DNA of 46,545 nucleotides from Oscillatoriales cyanobacterium Centralia_MAG_596 (GCA_021323955.1 JAJPKC010000311.1:1-46545); one strand, 5' to 3'; positions 35,448 to 46,100 are shown, numbered from the stretch's first letter. Program-made: numbers and translations. Notes: generated by a model not told the origin, from the sequence alone.

Positions 35448-35954
35448 CTTAATAAAATGTTTTTAACCATTTCAATCCTCTTATTTTTTATTTATGCGTG
35501 AACACTACAAAATTCTTTGTAGCAATTGGCCGCACAACCTTGCATAGCAGATCAGTCCAGATCCGGCAGCAACCGAAACCACGCCAGCGGATGCCCATCG
35601 TCCCGTTACCGTCTGCTGTCGTGTCGCGTGAAACGGTATGGACAACATAGAATGGGCATCGCTCACTGGCGGTGCCAGAAGCACTGGATTGAGAACTGAC
35701 GCCCTGCGCCTTGAATCTCATTGCGAGTCTCAAATTAAGATGACGATCGCAGGATCAGACTGTGGTTTGAAATGCTCTCTCAGCAGGCATTTGGCTGAAA
35801 CTACTGCCAGACGCAAATCGGTCGAAATGGTCGATCGATGATACAATTTAGAGGTATGAGTGAGCGCATCGACAACGATGTGATCGCTGTATGAGGCGGC
35901 GCATTTAGAGCCTCCCATCGAGTCTTTTGGCTTGCGTTTTGGAGCTTTTCGTCT
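35448..35954. other. Divergent promoter region before gyrA
   Basis: No real gene is visible in these 507 bases. The large minus-strand ORF reaching into it (35730-36728) is the gyrA antisense frame. A TACAAT -10-like box at 35842-35847 is a candidate gyrA promoter, with a weak -35. Thirteen codons of an open frame (MSERIDNDVIAV plus stop, 35856-35894), preceded by GAGG, could be a leader peptide. Confidence 0.4.
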
Positions 35955-38588
35955 ATGACCTTCTCCCAGGATACCCCCCAGGATCGGATCGTTCCAACCG
36001 ACTTGCGGAACGAAATGTCCCGATCCTACCTGGAATACGCGATGAGCGTGATTGTAGGGCGGGCACTCCCTGATGCCAGAGATGGTCTCAAGCCCGTGCA
36101 TCGGCGCATTCTCTATGCCATGCACGAGCTGGGTCTGTCGCCCGATCGCCCCTTCCGTAAGTGTGCCCGTGTTGTGGGGGACGTGATTGGTAAATACCAT
36201 CCTCACGGTGACACAGCGGTGTATGACGCCTTGGTGCGGATGGCGCAAGATTTCTCGATGCGATCGCCGCTCATTGACGGTCACGGCAACTTCGGTTCGG
36301 TTGACAACGATCCGCCCGCCGCGATGCGATATACCGAGTGTCGTCTGCGATCGCTGACGACCGATGCGCTGCTGCAAGACATCGAAGCCGAAACCGTTGA
36401 CTTTGGCGCGAACTACGATGGCTCCCAGCAAGAACCACTGGTCATGCCAGCACGGATTCCCCAACTCTTGCTGAACGGCTCTTCGGGGATTGCGGTCGGC
36501 ATGGCGACCAATATTCCGCCGCACAACCTGGGTGAATTGATTGATGGGCTGATTGCGCTGATCCAGAATCCAAATCTCACGGATCTGGAGTTGATGCAGT
36601 ACATTCCCGGCCCTGACTTTCCAACAGGCGCTCAAATTATCGGCAGAACGGCGATCCGCGAAGCCTATACCACGGGGCGAGGTTCTATCATCATGCGCGG
36701 TGTGGCGCAGATCGAGACGATCGAGCACCGGGGGCGGCCCGATCGCGAAGCCATCATCATCACCGAGTTGCCGTATCAGACGAACAAAGCGGCGCTGATT
36801 GAAAAAATCGCCGAAATGGTGAACGAGCAGCGCCTGGAAGGGATTTCCGATATTCGGGACGAGAGCGATCGTGATGGGATGCGGATCGTCATCGAACTCA
36901 AGCGAGACGCTTATCCGCGTGTCGTGCTCAATAATCTCTACAAACAGACTCCGCTCCAGGCGAACTTTGGCGCAAATATGCTGGCGCTCGTCAACCGCGA
37001 ACCGCAGCTATTGACGCTGAAGCAGTTCCTGGAAGTCTTTCTGGATTTCCGCATTGAAGCTATTACGCGCCGTACGCGCTACTACTTGCGGAAAGCTGAA
37101 GAGCGTGATCATCTGTTGCAAGGCTTGCTCATTGCGTTGGGTAACCTGGACGCCATTATCAACTTGATTCGCCACGCGGCAGACGCACCCACGGCGAAGC
37201 AGGAGTTGATTGATACCTATGGGCTGTCAGAACAGCAGGCGGATGCCATCCTGCAAATGCAACTCCGCCGCCTGACGGCACTCGAAGCGGAAAAAATTCA
37301 GCAGGAGCACGAAGACTTACAGACGCAGATTGCCAATTTGCGCGACATCCTGGAGCGGCGCGAGCGCATTCTGGAAATCATCGTCACCGAAATTACGGAA
37401 ATTCGCGCGAAGCATGCCACGCCACGCCGCACGGTGATTGAGCAATCGGAAGATGAACTGGGCGATATTGACCTGATTGCCAACGAGAAAGCGGTTATTC
37501 TGCTGACGGAGCAGGGCTATGTCAAGCGGATGCCGGTCAATACGTTTGAGTCCCAGAGCCGTGCGACACGCGGCAAAGCGGGTACTCGCATGAAGGACGA
37601 TGACGGGGTCGAGCATTTTCTGACCTGTTGTGACCACGATAGCGTGCTGTTCTTCAGCGATCGCGGGGTGGTCTATGCGCTCAAGGCGTATCAGATTCCC
37701 GTGGGGTCGCGCACATCACGGGGAACGCCGATCGTGCAGATGCTGCCAATTCCGCGTGAAGAAAAAATTACGTCTATCATCCCTGTGACGGAATTCAGCG
37801 AAGACGAATACCTGGTCATGCTGACCCGGAAGGGATACATCAAAAAAACGGCACTCACGGCGTTTAGCAACATTCGAGCCAATGGGCTAATTGCCATCTC
37901 GCTGGAGGAAGGAGACGAACTCCGCTGGGTTCGTCGGGCGCGGGTCGATGACAGCATCATTGTTGGCTCCAGTCTGGGGCGATCGATCCACTTCCGCGCC
38001 AACCATGAGCAACTGCGTCCGCTGGGTCGTGCCACCCGAGGCGTGCGATCAATGTCGCTTCGCGAGGGCGATAGCTTGATTGGGATGGATATTCTACCCA
38101 GCCAAATCGTCGCCGACCTGGCACAAGTCCTGGAGTCGGACGTGGAGCCAGAGGTTGAGGAACTGAACGGCGAACTGGTTGAAACCGGTGAGAATGCGGA
38201 ATCCGATCAGCCGCCCACCGCTAGCGGTCAGCTCGGTCCGTGGATTTTAGTCGTGACGATGGGTGGGTACGGCAAGCGCGTCCCCGTTTCACAGTTCCGC
38301 CTGCAAAACCGCGCGGGGATGGGGTTGGTCGCCACCAAGTTTCGCAAGAAGGGCGATCGTCTGGCGGCACTCCACATTGTCAACGAAGGTGCGGAACTGA
38401 TGATGGTCACCAATCGGGGCATTATTATTCGTCAATCGGTAGATGCCATTTCGTCCCAGTCGCGATCGGCCACGGGCGTTCGGGTGCAGCGGTTGGATGA
38501 AGATGATGCGATCGCGGCTGTGGCGCTGGTGCCACCGTCTACCGGTGAAGAAGACGCCCTGCCGGATGATGCTGGTAGTGACGCGTAG
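35955..38588 (+). CDS. gyrA: DNA gyrase subunit A
   Basis: GyrA carries the DNA-cleaving tyrosine of gyrase, which introduces negative supercoils. The N-terminal core reads [19 protein letters not shown] and [19 protein letters not shown], followed by the active-site [10 protein letters not shown] (Tyr). The quinolone-region serine of E. coli is Thr here (GDTAVYD). The C-terminal beta-pinwheel holds GyrA-box-like [13 protein letters not shown], a natural variant of QRRGGKG, plus repeated GYVKRMP/GYIKKTA/GYGKRVP blade motifs. A Glu-rich insert ([18 protein letters not shown]) separates blades near residue 730. Total length 877 is typical. It is followed by a hairpin and a large palindrome before convergent frr. 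Confidence 0.96.
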   Translation: MTFSQDTPQDRIVPTDLRNEMSRSYLEYAMSVIVGRALPDARDGLKPVHRRILYAMHELGLSPDRPFRKCARVVGDVIGKYHPHGDTAVYDALVRMAQDFSMRSPLIDGHGNFGSVDNDPPAAMRYTECRLRSLTTDALLQDIEAETVDFGANYDGSQQEPLVMPARIPQLLLNGSSGIAVGMATNIPPHNLGELIDGLIALIQNPNLTDLELMQYIPGPDFPTGAQIIGRTAIREAYTTGRGSIIMRGVAQIETIEHRGRPDREAIIITELPYQTNKAALIEKIAEMVNEQRLEGISDIRDESDRDGMRIVIELKRDAYPRVVLNNLYKQTPLQANFGANMLALVNREPQLLTLKQFLEVFLDFRIEAITRRTRYYLRKAEERDHLLQGLLIALGNLDAIINLIRHAADAPTAKQELIDTYGLSEQQADAILQMQLRRLTALEAEKIQQEHEDLQTQIANLRDILERRERILEIIVTEITEIRAKHATPRRTVIEQSEDELGDIDLIANEKAVILLTEQGYVKRMPVNTFESQSRATRGKAGTRMKDDDGVEHFLTCCDHDSVLFFSDRGVVYALKAYQIPVGSRTSRGTPIVQMLPIPREEKITSIIPVTEFSEDEYLVMLTRKGYIKKTALTAFSNIRANGLIAISLEEGDELRWVRRARVDDSIIVGSSLGRSIHFRANHEQLRPLGRATRGVRSMSLREGDSLIGMDILPSQIVADLAQVLESDVEPEVEELNGELVETGENAESDQPPTASGQLGPWILVVTMGGYGKRVPVSQFRLQNRAGMGLVATKFRKKGDRLAALHIVNEGAELMMVTNRGIIIRQSVDAISSQSRSATGVRVQRLDEDDAIAAVALVPPSTGEEDALPDDAGSDA

Positions 38589-38625
38589 GGCAGCCGCCAC
38601 TGGATTGCATGCCAATGCTGAATGA

Positions 38626-38644
38626 GGCACTACTCCGTAGTGCC
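38626..38644 (+). terminator. Hairpin after gyrA
   Basis: GGCACTAC-TCC-GTAGTGCC is a perfect 8-base stem with a 3-base loop, 38 bases after the gyrA stop. It has no U-tract, so it is a candidate terminator or mRNA-end stabiliser only. Confidence 0.5.
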
Positions 38645-38704
38645 CTGGTAAACAGTGCGCCACCGACGGCAGCAAAAAACTGGCCTCAAATCTGCCTCAT
38701 TGCA

Positions 38705-38736
38705 ACGGTGCGCCGCCCGATCGGGCGGCGCACCGT
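38705..38736. repeat. 32-base perfect palindrome between gyrA and frr
   Basis: ACGGTGCGCCGCCCGA is followed directly by its exact reverse complement, with no loop. It lies between two convergent genes. As RNA from either strand it would form a very stable stem, so it could terminate both, but the T-run is missing. The centre is the HIP1 core CGATCG. Confidence 0.85.
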
Positions 38737-38821
38737 GAGAAGATTGGGGTCTCGGCTGATCACCACTGTCGTCCAATGAGCCGGGACGCGAGCGCCACGA
38801 CACCGTGCACGGACCTCTTGA

Positions 38822-39370
38822 TCAGACCGTCATGATGTCTTTTTCTTTTTCTGCCAGCAGTTCTTCGACTTTCGCAGCGTATTTGTCGGTCAGCTTTTGA
38901 ATCTTGTCCTGCAAGTCCCGCGCTTCATCTTCAGAAATTTCACCGTTTTTCTCTTGCTTCCGCACCGAGTCAACGCCATCGCGTCGAATATTACGGATCG
39001 AGACTTTGCCCTCTTCGGCGTACTTTGCCGCAACTTTCACCAGTTCTTTCCGGCGATCGCTGGTTAGTGGTGGAATGTTGAGGCGAATGATGCTGCCATC
39101 GTTGTTTGGCGTCAGCCCAATATCGGATAGCGAAATCGCTTTCTCGATCAGGCTCAGGCTGCCGCGATCAAATGGCTGTACTGTAATCGTGGAGGCATCG
39201 GGTGTACTAATATTTGCGAGGGATTTCAGCGGTGTAGGGGCACCGTAGTATTCCACCTGCACACGATCGAGGATGGATGTGTTGGCGCGACCAGTCCGAA
39301 TCGTATTGAACGATCGTTGCGTCGCTTCAACCGCCTTTTGCATGTGGTCTTCAACGTCAGCTAACTTCAC
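38822..39370 (-). CDS. frr: Ribosome recycling factor
   Basis: RRF releases ribosomes from mRNA after termination, with EF-G. The sequence is typical: [57 protein letters not shown] and a final long helix. The ORF track extends to a TTG at 39394, but the GTG at 39370 is preceded at good distance by GGAGG (complement of 39376-39380) and gives 182 residues, the family length. The start lies inside the pyrH coding end (14-base overlap), so the two genes are translationally coupled, pyrH first. This order (pyrH-frr) is widely conserved. Confidence 0.96.
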   Translation of the reverse strand: MKLADVEDHMQKAVEATQRSFNTIRTGRANTSILDRVQVEYYGAPTPLKSLANISTPDASTITVQPFDRGSLSLIEKAISLSDIGLTPNNDGSIIRLNIPPLTSDRRKELVKVAAKYAEEGKVSIRNIRRDGVDSVRKQEKNGEISEDEARDLQDKIQKLTDKYAAKVEELLAEKEKDIMTV

Positions 39371-40085
39371 AGAAACCTCCGACAAGCGTTCCAATCTGTT
39401 CTCCCTTTACGGCTCGACGCACATTTCCCTTAACGGAAAGGTCAAAGACGATAATGGGTATATTGTTGTCCTTACATAAGGATATGGCAGTACTGTCCAT
39501 CACTCGTAGATCTTGAGTGAGAATATGTCCATAGGTAAGGGTCTGGTAACGTCGTGCCTGGGGATTGGCGCGCGGATCGGAATCGTAAACACCGTCAACC
39601 TTTGTGGCCTTAAATAGCACATCGGCCCCGATTTCAGCGGCACGAAGCGCTGCCGTGGTGTCGGTCGTAAAGAAGGGATTGCCAGAGCCAGCACCAAAAA
39701 TCACGACGCGTCCTTTCTCGAGGTGGCGAATGGCGCGTCGTCGAATGTAAGGCTCGGCAACCTCCTGCATTGAAATCGCGGTCTGCACGCGGGTCGGCAC
39801 ACCGATTTGCTCCAGTGCATCCTGGAGGGTCATGGCATTCATGACAGTTGCAATCATGCCGATGTAATCGGCAGTAGCGCGGTCCATGCCAGCAGCGGCT
39901 CCCTTAACGCCCCGAAAAATATTGCCACCACCGACGACGATTGCCACTTGGATACCGCCAGCTGCAATATCGGCAACTTCTTGAGCAATGTCTTGCACAA
40001 TCGTAGCGTCAATGCCATAAGGAAGCTCACCCATGAGGGCTTCACCGCTTAACTTCAGCACAATCCGCTGGTAAGTTACTCCCAT
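39357..40085 (-). CDS. pyrH: UMP kinase
   Basis: PyrH phosphorylates UMP to UDP. It is an amino-acid-kinase-family protein with the ATP-site start [26 protein letters not shown], the UMP region ([21 protein letters not shown]) and [20 protein letters not shown]. 242 residues is normal. ATG 40085 is well placed before the first strand. It overlaps frr at its 3' end. The 228-base upstream region must hold the operon's promoter and contains a small hairpin (GGTTG-CTTC-CAACC near 40108). Confidence 0.97.
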   Translation of the reverse strand: MGVTYQRIVLKLSGEALMGELPYGIDATIVQDIAQEVADIAAGGIQVAIVVGGGNIFRGVKGAAAGMDRATADYIGMIATVMNAMTLQDALEQIGVPTRVQTAISMQEVAEPYIRRRAIRHLEKGRVVIFGAGSGNPFFTTDTTAALRAAEIGADVLFKATKVDGVYDSDPRANPQARRYQTLTYGHILTQDLRVMDSTAISLCKDNNIPIIVFDLSVKGNVRRAVKGEQIGTLVGGFCEVS

Positions 40086-40313
40086 GTAGTGTTATTTCTC
40101 TAATGTCAGGTTGCTTCCAACCATACGATACTCCTTAGATTAGATATTCGTCCACTCACGTCCGTGGTCAGGACAGTTGGAAAATGTTGTTCGAAGCAAG
40201 TCTTGAAATGGCCACGCTGGAGTGGTTAGCAATTGCAGGAAGTCATGCGTCAGAAGGCTAAACACGAAGCGCCAAATGGCTGACTGCCAGACGATCGCGC
40301 CCTCAGGACTAGT

Positions 40314-40850
40314 TTAAGACCGCCATTTAACGGAGCAGCCCACGGGTTCTGTAGACGTTGGCTTAATCGGCGCATTGCTCAACACCTGGGCGATCGCGTC
40401 GCGCAGATATTGGACGTGCACACTCGTAGGATCGGTGGGGCTATCGTCTACAGAGCCGCTATAGCAGAGCACACCGGCCTGATTCAGCAGGAACACGTGG
40501 GGTGTTTTTTCAGCCCCAAAGCTTTGGGCAACGTCCTGGGTCACATCGCGCAGGTAAGGAAAATTGAGCTGATTTTCGGCAGCAAACCGCTTCATGTTGT
40601 CGAAGCTGTCGTCGGGATACCGTTCAGCGTCATTGGCATTGATGCCAATCAGCGTCACGCCCTGCGCCTGGAAGTCCGCTTGAATTTGCTTCAGGCGATC
40701 GAGATACATCCGCACGTAGGGGCAATGATTGCACATAAAAACCACCCCTACCGCCCGGAACCGTTCGAGGTATTTCGCTAAATGATGCACTGAGCCATCA
40801 ATCCCCGGGATTTCAAAGTCTGGAGCGTAGCAACCAATCACAGTACTCAT
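40314..40850 (-). CDS. Thioredoxin-fold (redoxin) protein
   Basis: This is a peroxiredoxin/thioredoxin-fold protein of about 178 residues with start MSTVIGCYAPDFEIPGIDGS (ATG 40850, preceded by GGAAAAG; the track uses an ATG three codons earlier). The redox motif is CNHCPYV, a CxxC as in AlkD/TlpA-type thiol oxidoreductases. It continues INANDAERYPDDSFDNMKRFA and TPHVFLLNQAGVLCYSG with the cis-Pro. The form is close to a family often near thiol peroxidases. It could reduce disulfides or peroxides in the cytoplasm; the electron donor is unknown. It sits alone between pyrH and the agmatinase-family gene. Confidence 0.85.
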   Translation of the reverse strand: MSTVIGCYAPDFEIPGIDGSVHHLAKYLERFRAVGVVFMCNHCPYVRMYLDRLKQIQADFQAQGVTLIGINANDAERYPDDSFDNMKRFAAENQLNFPYLRDVTQDVAQSFGAEKTPHVFLLNQAGVLCYSGSVDDSPTDPTSVHVQYLRDAIAQVLSNAPIKPTSTEPVGCSVKWRS

Positions 40851-41017
40851 CTTTTCCATGCACGAGTGGTAGGGTGTCGTTGTTCGTTGTCCGCTGTTGG
40901 TAATTCGTTGTCTGCCATGCGAGCAAAGAGGGGATCCGGGTTAAGGTTCGCTATATAGGTTTTACGCCTGCGATCTGACCGTTGACTCTTGCTCAGAACC
41001 AGTCCTTCAGCCAACAG

Positions 41018-41929
41018 CTACTTCCAGCCCTGGGCGATCGCCTGATATCCAATAAGTTTATAGACCAATTTGGCTGCCGTAAACTCTGAAACCACAGAAT
41101 CACTGATGGGGGCCAGCTCCATGACATCACTCCCAATGACCTGATGCGCTGCGAAGATGCGCTGGATCAAGGTGAGCAGGCTATACCAGTTGAGGCCACC
41201 GGGTTCTGGTGTGCCAACACCGGGAATGAGGGTTGGATCGATCCCGTCCAGGTCGATCGTGAGGAAGACCTTTTCGGTTTTGATGCTGGCCACGGCGCGA
41301 TCGATCCAGTCCGGTTGGACGACAATCTCCCGAGCGCGGAAGACCGCAAGCTGCTTTTCTTTGATGAGATCGGCTTCTTCCTTACAAATGCTGCGGATAC
41401 CCACCTGGACGGTCGGCAACCCCATATCGACAATTCGTCGCATGACGCAGGCATGGTTATGAATAGAGCCTTCGTACTCGTGGCGCAGATCACCGTGAGC
41501 ATCGACCTGTACCACTGTGAAGGCTTCACCCGGATTGGCCTGACGATACGCCTCGACAATTCCGGTCGTGATGCTGTGTTCGCCGCCCAGCGAGATGACA
41601 AATTTGCCGTCTGACACCAGTTTGTGAACCGTTGCTTGCGTCACGCGGAGCATAGCTTCGGACGAGACTTTGTGCCCGTTGCGGGTATCGGCGATCGCGT
41701 CGTGGGTGTAAATTCCTACGGGCCAGAGTTCCTGATCGAGTTCCTCATCGTAGTATTCGACCTGCTGTGACGCGTCCAGAATGGCGTCTGGGCCATGCTC
41801 ACAGCCCCGACGATACGTGGTGGTCGCCTCATAAGGGATGGGCAGAATCACAACCTTCGCGTCATCGTACGTTGCCGCAACGTCCGGACCCAAAAACGGG
41901 AGTGAGGAAACAGAAGTTTGCACCAGCAT
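41018..41929 (-). CDS. speB: Agmatinase/ureohydrolase-family enzyme
   Basis: The ureohydrolase fold is certain from its dinuclear-metal motifs: ISLGGEHSIT, VDAHGDLRHEYEGSIHNHA and FLTIDLDGIDPTLIPGVGTPEPGG. The enzyme would release urea from agmatine or another guanidino compound. I chose ATG 41929 (303 residues), near the length I recall for cyanobacterial SpeB-like proteins such as Synechocystis Sll0228; the track start adds 12 residues without a motif. Note that another member of this family in Synechocystis (Sll1077) proved to be a Ni-dependent guanidine hydrolase, so substrate is inferred only. No arginine-decarboxylation gene lies nearby. Confidence 0.88.
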   Translation of the reverse strand: MLVQTSVSSLPFLGPDVAATYDDAKVVILPIPYEATTTYRRGCEHGPDAILDASQQVEYYDEELDQELWPVGIYTHDAIADTRNGHKVSSEAMLRVTQATVHKLVSDGKFVISLGGEHSITTGIVEAYRQANPGEAFTVVQVDAHGDLRHEYEGSIHNHACVMRRIVDMGLPTVQVGIRSICKEEADLIKEKQLAVFRAREIVVQPDWIDRAVASIKTEKVFLTIDLDGIDPTLIPGVGTPEPGGLNWYSLLTLIQRIFAAHQVIGSDVMELAPISDSVVSEFTAAKLVYKLIGYQAIAQGWK

Positions 41930-42029
41930 GGTAGCCCCGATAAGTAACACCTGATCCTGGCACATTCTTTGGGCGATCGGCTACTCAGGCGCAGGCGACA
42001 GCGTTGGTCAGAACGTTACGGTTGATTCC

Positions 42030-43658
42030 TCACAGTCCGTAAGGGCGTGGATACGGCTTCAGCAAGGTTTGGCACTGGTAAATTTCAATCACCTGGACGA
42101 TCGCCCCGCCGCGCTGGAGCGAGATATCTGCCACTTTCTGAATGGTCTTGAAATACGGCTGGTATTGGTTGAGGGCTGATTGTGCCTGTGCAGCTGTTGT
42201 CACAAGTAACCCATCCTGCCCCACCCATTGATCCCGGGTTGACCAGAAGGCGAAGCCGCGCAAATCCTGGTCAAAGCAGGTAATTGGTTTGGGATGGAGG
42301 GGCGCGATCGCCATACCCAGCTGCCCTGCAAGATACAGATCGTTGGTGAATAAAAAGTCGGTCGCCTGCATGGCTGCCATCAGCGAGGGCGTATCAGCGA
42401 ATCCTCGCCGCAGTTGCTGGATATTAATGAGCTGCACAGAGGCATCGTTACTGGGAGCCACCCATCCGCCAAACAGCGCATAGCGTCCTGGTTTTTGCAG
42501 TGCGCCGATCGTCACATGGAGCAGTGCGACCAGCAGCAAACTGGTGACGGCCAGGGCGGAACCCCAGAGCCACCGCCTCACAGCCTTGGGCGATCGCTGC
42601 TGCCAGATGGCGGCGTGCTGCCCCAACAGGAGCGTTGCGCCCCAAAAACCCGGCGTGGCCCAGGTCGGTAGAATCGATCGATACCCACCCATGAGCGTAA
42701 AAATCAGCATCAAGGGCAGGGATAGCCAGAGGATCAGGGCGATTTTCCGTGAGGGGTGAGGGACTGCGGCGGCTCTACTTTTCTGGTTAAACTGCCCGAC
42801 TAATGCGTTGCCGCTGACCCACCAGAGGGGAAATCCAAACGTCGGAAACAGATATCCTGCACCCGCCAGAAACGTGACCAGCAAATCCAGCAGGCTATAG
42901 CCTCGACCAGGAATCGCGCGGCCAGATTGAAACCGCAGTGATACCCAGTCGTATTGGGCGTTCCAGAGGACGATCGGCAATACAGCCAGTGCGAATAGCC
43001 CCAGACCGAGCAGCGTCCAGGGAGAAATCAGGGCAACCCGGTAACGCGGACTGGTCAGGCAAAACGCGACTAATCCAAACCCAAGCGCCAGCCCATGATA
43101 CTTACTCAGGCAGGCAAGACCGACGAGCAGACCCACGATCGCCAGCCGATAGGTGCCCCGGTACGGGGTCAGGGGCAGTGTCTGCGTGCCGGAGTCGCGT
43201 TCGCCAAAAAACTCACGCACCGAAACATACAGCGTTGCAGTCCAGAAAAAGATCAGCGGGCTGTCTGGTAAGGTCAGCGTGCCAAAGCCAAGCTGGAAAA
43301 TGGGAATCAGCGTGGCGATCGCCAGCGTCAGTCTGGCAGCCTGATGGGAAAACAACCGTGCACTCGTTAGATACAGCAGCAGTAGCGATCCGGTGTGCAG
43401 CAGCAGCGCACCCAGGCGAATTGTAAACGCCGAGACATCGCCTGTCAGCCCGACACCCAAGCCCGTTGTCAGCGCGACCATCAGCGGGTGGTCAAAGTAG
43501 CTCCAGGCGGGATGCAGCGTGTAGAGGTAGTAGTAGCCTTCATCAAAGCCGGGGGGAAGCCACAGGGCGATCGCGCCTCGGAGCACCAGTCCAACGGCTA
43601 GAAGACTGGTCAGGTATAGGTGGTCTCGTTGACGCAACCATTTCTGCAACGCTGGCAT
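42030..43658 (-). CDS. GT39/ArnT-like membrane glycosyltransferase
   Basis: A polytopic membrane protein with 9-11 hydrophobic helices, starting at ATG 43658 because AGGAG lies just upstream and it removes five residues (542 total). The catalytic-loop pattern DEGYYYLYTLHPAWSYFDHPL near residues 34-54 fits the glycosyltransferase family 39/ArnT fold (acidic D-E after the first helix, HP motif). The enzyme probably moves a sugar from a polyprenyl-phosphate donor onto lipid or protein at the outer face. The last 130 residues form a soluble domain. Acceptor and donor are unknown. Confidence 0.88.
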   Translation of the reverse strand: MPALQKWLRQRDHLYLTSLLAVGLVLRGAIALWLPPGFDEGYYYLYTLHPAWSYFDHPLMVALTTGLGVGLTGDVSAFTIRLGALLLHTGSLLLLYLTSARLFSHQAARLTLAIATLIPIFQLGFGTLTLPDSPLIFFWTATLYVSVREFFGERDSGTQTLPLTPYRGTYRLAIVGLLVGLACLSKYHGLALGFGLVAFCLTSPRYRVALISPWTLLGLGLFALAVLPIVLWNAQYDWVSLRFQSGRAIPGRGYSLLDLLVTFLAGAGYLFPTFGFPLWWVSGNALVGQFNQKSRAAAVPHPSRKIALILWLSLPLMLIFTLMGGYRSILPTWATPGFWGATLLLGQHAAIWQQRSPKAVRRWLWGSALAVTSLLLVALLHVTIGALQKPGRYALFGGWVAPSNDASVQLINIQQLRRGFADTPSLMAAMQATDFLFTNDLYLAGQLGMAIAPLHPKPITCFDQDLRGFAFWSTRDQWVGQDGLLVTTAAQAQSALNQYQPYFKTIQKVADISLQRGGAIVQVIEIYQCQTLLKPYPRPYGL

Positions 43659-43791
43659 GCTCACTCCTGTCATCGACCGCTAAACCATTGACGGCTTTAT
43701 TACGCTATCAAGTTTCAGCCCAGTGCTCTCATCGCAAAGAAAAAAAGCAGGGTGTTATGATTTCAAAGTTCGTTTGCAATATGACTGACCG

Positions 43792-45195
43792 ATGGATGTA
43801 GGCTTTTTAAGCAATCGCTGCGAGTTTGCAGAACCAAAGCGATACAACGGTAACGGTGAATTGACCTTTGCCGTTGTTGGTTGCATCGTCTGGTTTGGCG
43901 CGATCGTCATCCGTCTCAGCTTTAGCAATCGACCCTGGACATTAACCGAAAAACTCGTTGAAGCCGTTTCTTTTATCATCTTTGCAGGCGTCCCTATATT
44001 TTTTTTGGCCACGAATGCAGGGACGAAGTTTGCGCAGCGGGTGCTGTTAAGAAACCACGGATTTTGGTTCCAAGTTTTCACCTGTTTGTTGCTCGGCCTC
44101 TATATTAGTGTCGGTCGGCTGCTGAACGTGAACCCAGAGCGATTTGCATGGCTGCACCAGCTCGATCGCCTGATTGTTAACAATGCCTTTTGGTTGAATA
44201 CGGCCTTATTTTTAGTGGGAGCGTTTATTGTCCTGCGGTTGCCTTTTTTACTGCTGGCTTTACGCGATCGCAAGCTTTATGGAAAACAAAAGCAAACGAT
44301 TTTCTCGATCGCGCAGCAAAATAGCCAGCTTATTCTGCTGCTCGTGATCAATTTTATTTATATCAGTCTGGTGAATACCTCACTGATTTCCACAGCATTT
44401 CAAAGGGAATATTCGGGATTTTTTATTGGCTTTAGCTACTTTTTGATTGCGGTGTTGATGCATCTACCAATTGCGAAGACCACGTCATCGAAACACATGA
44501 TGTTGTTTGATTTGCTGTTGGTAGCGGCCTGTCTGATCAGTCTGTTTTGGTTCGCCAGACCATCCTTCACGTTTGGCCCATTTATTGGACTAACAACATT
44601 TGTGCTGGTAGTGATTCATGGCACACGTCTGGGACGGGAGCATTTTGGCTACAGTTTGCAAATTCGCTACGCCGATGTGGTGTACACAGCCAAAGCGGTT
44701 TTAATGGCGGCTGTGATTTTGGTGCCATTTGCACTGTTGCTGCGATTTACCCAGGCGAAATCGGTGATCGCTTTCGACCTCGGCACGATCGCCCGCTACA
44801 GTCTGTTTTTTCTCAGCTATGCCGTTTTGTTTGGTTTTCGCGTTGGCTTGTTTGAGGAAATTCTCTTTCGATCAGGGCTGATGGTCTTCATTCGTGACCA
44901 GATTCAGGCGCGATCGTATCGGCCCCTCGATCGCAAAGAGCTGGTCACTGTATCCGCGCTGATTTGTTCCGTCATTTTTGGCATTTGTCATATTGGTAAT
45001 AATCCGGGGGCTGGTGTTGCCCTTTCGCCGTTCCAATACAAAGCGATTTATGCCGTGCTGGCGACGCTGGCATCCTTGTTTTACTCCCTGGCATTTGGTG
45101 AAACCAATCGGTTATGGGCGTCGATCACCATTCACGGCATTGTGGATACAACGGCTGTTCTACTGTTGGGTGCTTCATTGGTCGTGCCGTTTTAG
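43792..45195 (+). CDS. CPBP-family intramembrane glutamic endopeptidase
   Basis: A 467-residue protein with roughly ten hydrophobic helices. The CPBP (Rce1-like, CAAX-type) core is at the C-terminal third: FEEILFRSGLM (EExxxR, catalytic Glu pair), FGICHIGNN (FxxxH) and ITIHGIVDTTAV. This is an Abi/CPBP protease that cleaves membrane proteins or peptides. The long N-terminal region of about five additional helices is not in short relatives. Codons are AT-richer than neighbours. A GST gene follows 156 bases downstream on the same strand. Confidence 0.88.
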   Translation: MDVGFLSNRCEFAEPKRYNGNGELTFAVVGCIVWFGAIVIRLSFSNRPWTLTEKLVEAVSFIIFAGVPIFFLATNAGTKFAQRVLLRNHGFWFQVFTCLLLGLYISVGRLLNVNPERFAWLHQLDRLIVNNAFWLNTALFLVGAFIVLRLPFLLLALRDRKLYGKQKQTIFSIAQQNSQLILLLVINFIYISLVNTSLISTAFQREYSGFFIGFSYFLIAVLMHLPIAKTTSSKHMMLFDLLLVAACLISLFWFARPSFTFGPFIGLTTFVLVVIHGTRLGREHFGYSLQIRYADVVYTAKAVLMAAVILVPFALLLRFTQAKSVIAFDLGTIARYSLFFLSYAVLFGFRVGLFEEILFRSGLMVFIRDQIQARSYRPLDRKELVTVSALICSVIFGICHIGNNPGAGVALSPFQYKAIYAVLATLASLFYSLAFGETNRLWASITIHGIVDTTAVLLLGASLVVPF

Positions 45196-45351
45196 CCAAG
45201 TTAACCAGATGCCTGACTTACCAGGCTGCCTGGAGCACGTCTCAGTGAAATTGAATCGGAATCTCATCATCGGTTGAGACGATCGCGGTTTTGACAGAGT
45301 ACTCTATTGACTATCAAGCCACGAATTCACATACCTTGAACCGATATACCA

Positions 45352-45984
45352 ATGGCAACACTCACCGTTTACGGCACCCCGATTAGTACCTACGTTCGTA
45401 CCGTACGGTTGCTGCTTGAGCGCGCCGGTACAGACTATACCCTCAAGGGCGTCAGTATTTTTAATGGCGAAAGCCAGTCAGCAGACTATCTGGCCAAAAA
45501 CCCGTTTGGCAAGGTGCCGACACTGGAAGTCGATGGCGTGTTGCTCTATGAAACAAACGCCATTGTCGAATACCTGGATGCGGTGGTAGCCGACCATAAG
45601 TTCAGTCCTGCGGAACCGTTGCGTCAGGCGCAAATGCGCCAAATCATGGGAATTATTGACAGCTACCTCTATCCACGCGCGATCGGCACTATTGTCATCC
45701 AGCGCTTGATTGTGCCCAGTCAGGGTGGCACTACGGATGAGGCATTGGTGAACAGTGCGGTTGCGCCTGCAAAAACAGCGGTAGAGGCGATCGAAGCCTT
45801 AACACTGGGCACTCCCTATCTTTTGGGTAACGACATCGGCATTGCTGATTTCTACCTCATTCCCATCTTCATCTATTTGTCTAAAACTCCCGAATTTGCT
45901 GCCATTACCGCTCAAACACCCAAGCTTAAAGCCTGGTGGGAGCATGTAAGTCAGCTTCCTGAGGTGACAAAAGTGTGCGCGTAA
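45352..45984 (+). CDS. Glutathione S-transferase family protein
   Basis: The N-terminal thioredoxin-like domain (TVYGTPISTYVRTVRLLLER, then NPFGKVPTLEVDGVLLYETN with cis-Pro and the GSH-binding E-T/S-N) and the helical C-terminal domain identify a GST of about 210 residues. The catalytic first-turn residue is uncertain (TPISTY; Ser or Thr expected). The substrate is unknown. It is followed 116 bases later by leuC; the pair may be unrelated. Confidence 0.9.
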   Translation: MATLTVYGTPISTYVRTVRLLLERAGTDYTLKGVSIFNGESQSADYLAKNPFGKVPTLEVDGVLLYETNAIVEYLDAVVADHKFSPAEPLRQAQMRQIMGIIDSYLYPRAIGTIVIQRLIVPSQGGTTDEALVNSAVAPAKTAVEAIEALTLGTPYLLGNDIGIADFYLIPIFIYLSKTPEFAAITAQTPKLKAWWEHVSQLPEVTKVCA

Positions 45985-46100
45985 CGTCCGGTGATGGCTC
46001 CCTTGGGAACCTGACCAATCACGATTGCCCACGTTGTTAGCATCGCTTGGTAGAATGGAGTCCCACCACACACCCATCGCGGGCACATAAGACAAAGACC

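Noticed and set aside
35730-36728. Minus-strand 332-residue ORF
   Set aside because: It is the antisense frame of gyrA with His/Arg-rich, family-less sequence, and gyrA itself is certain.
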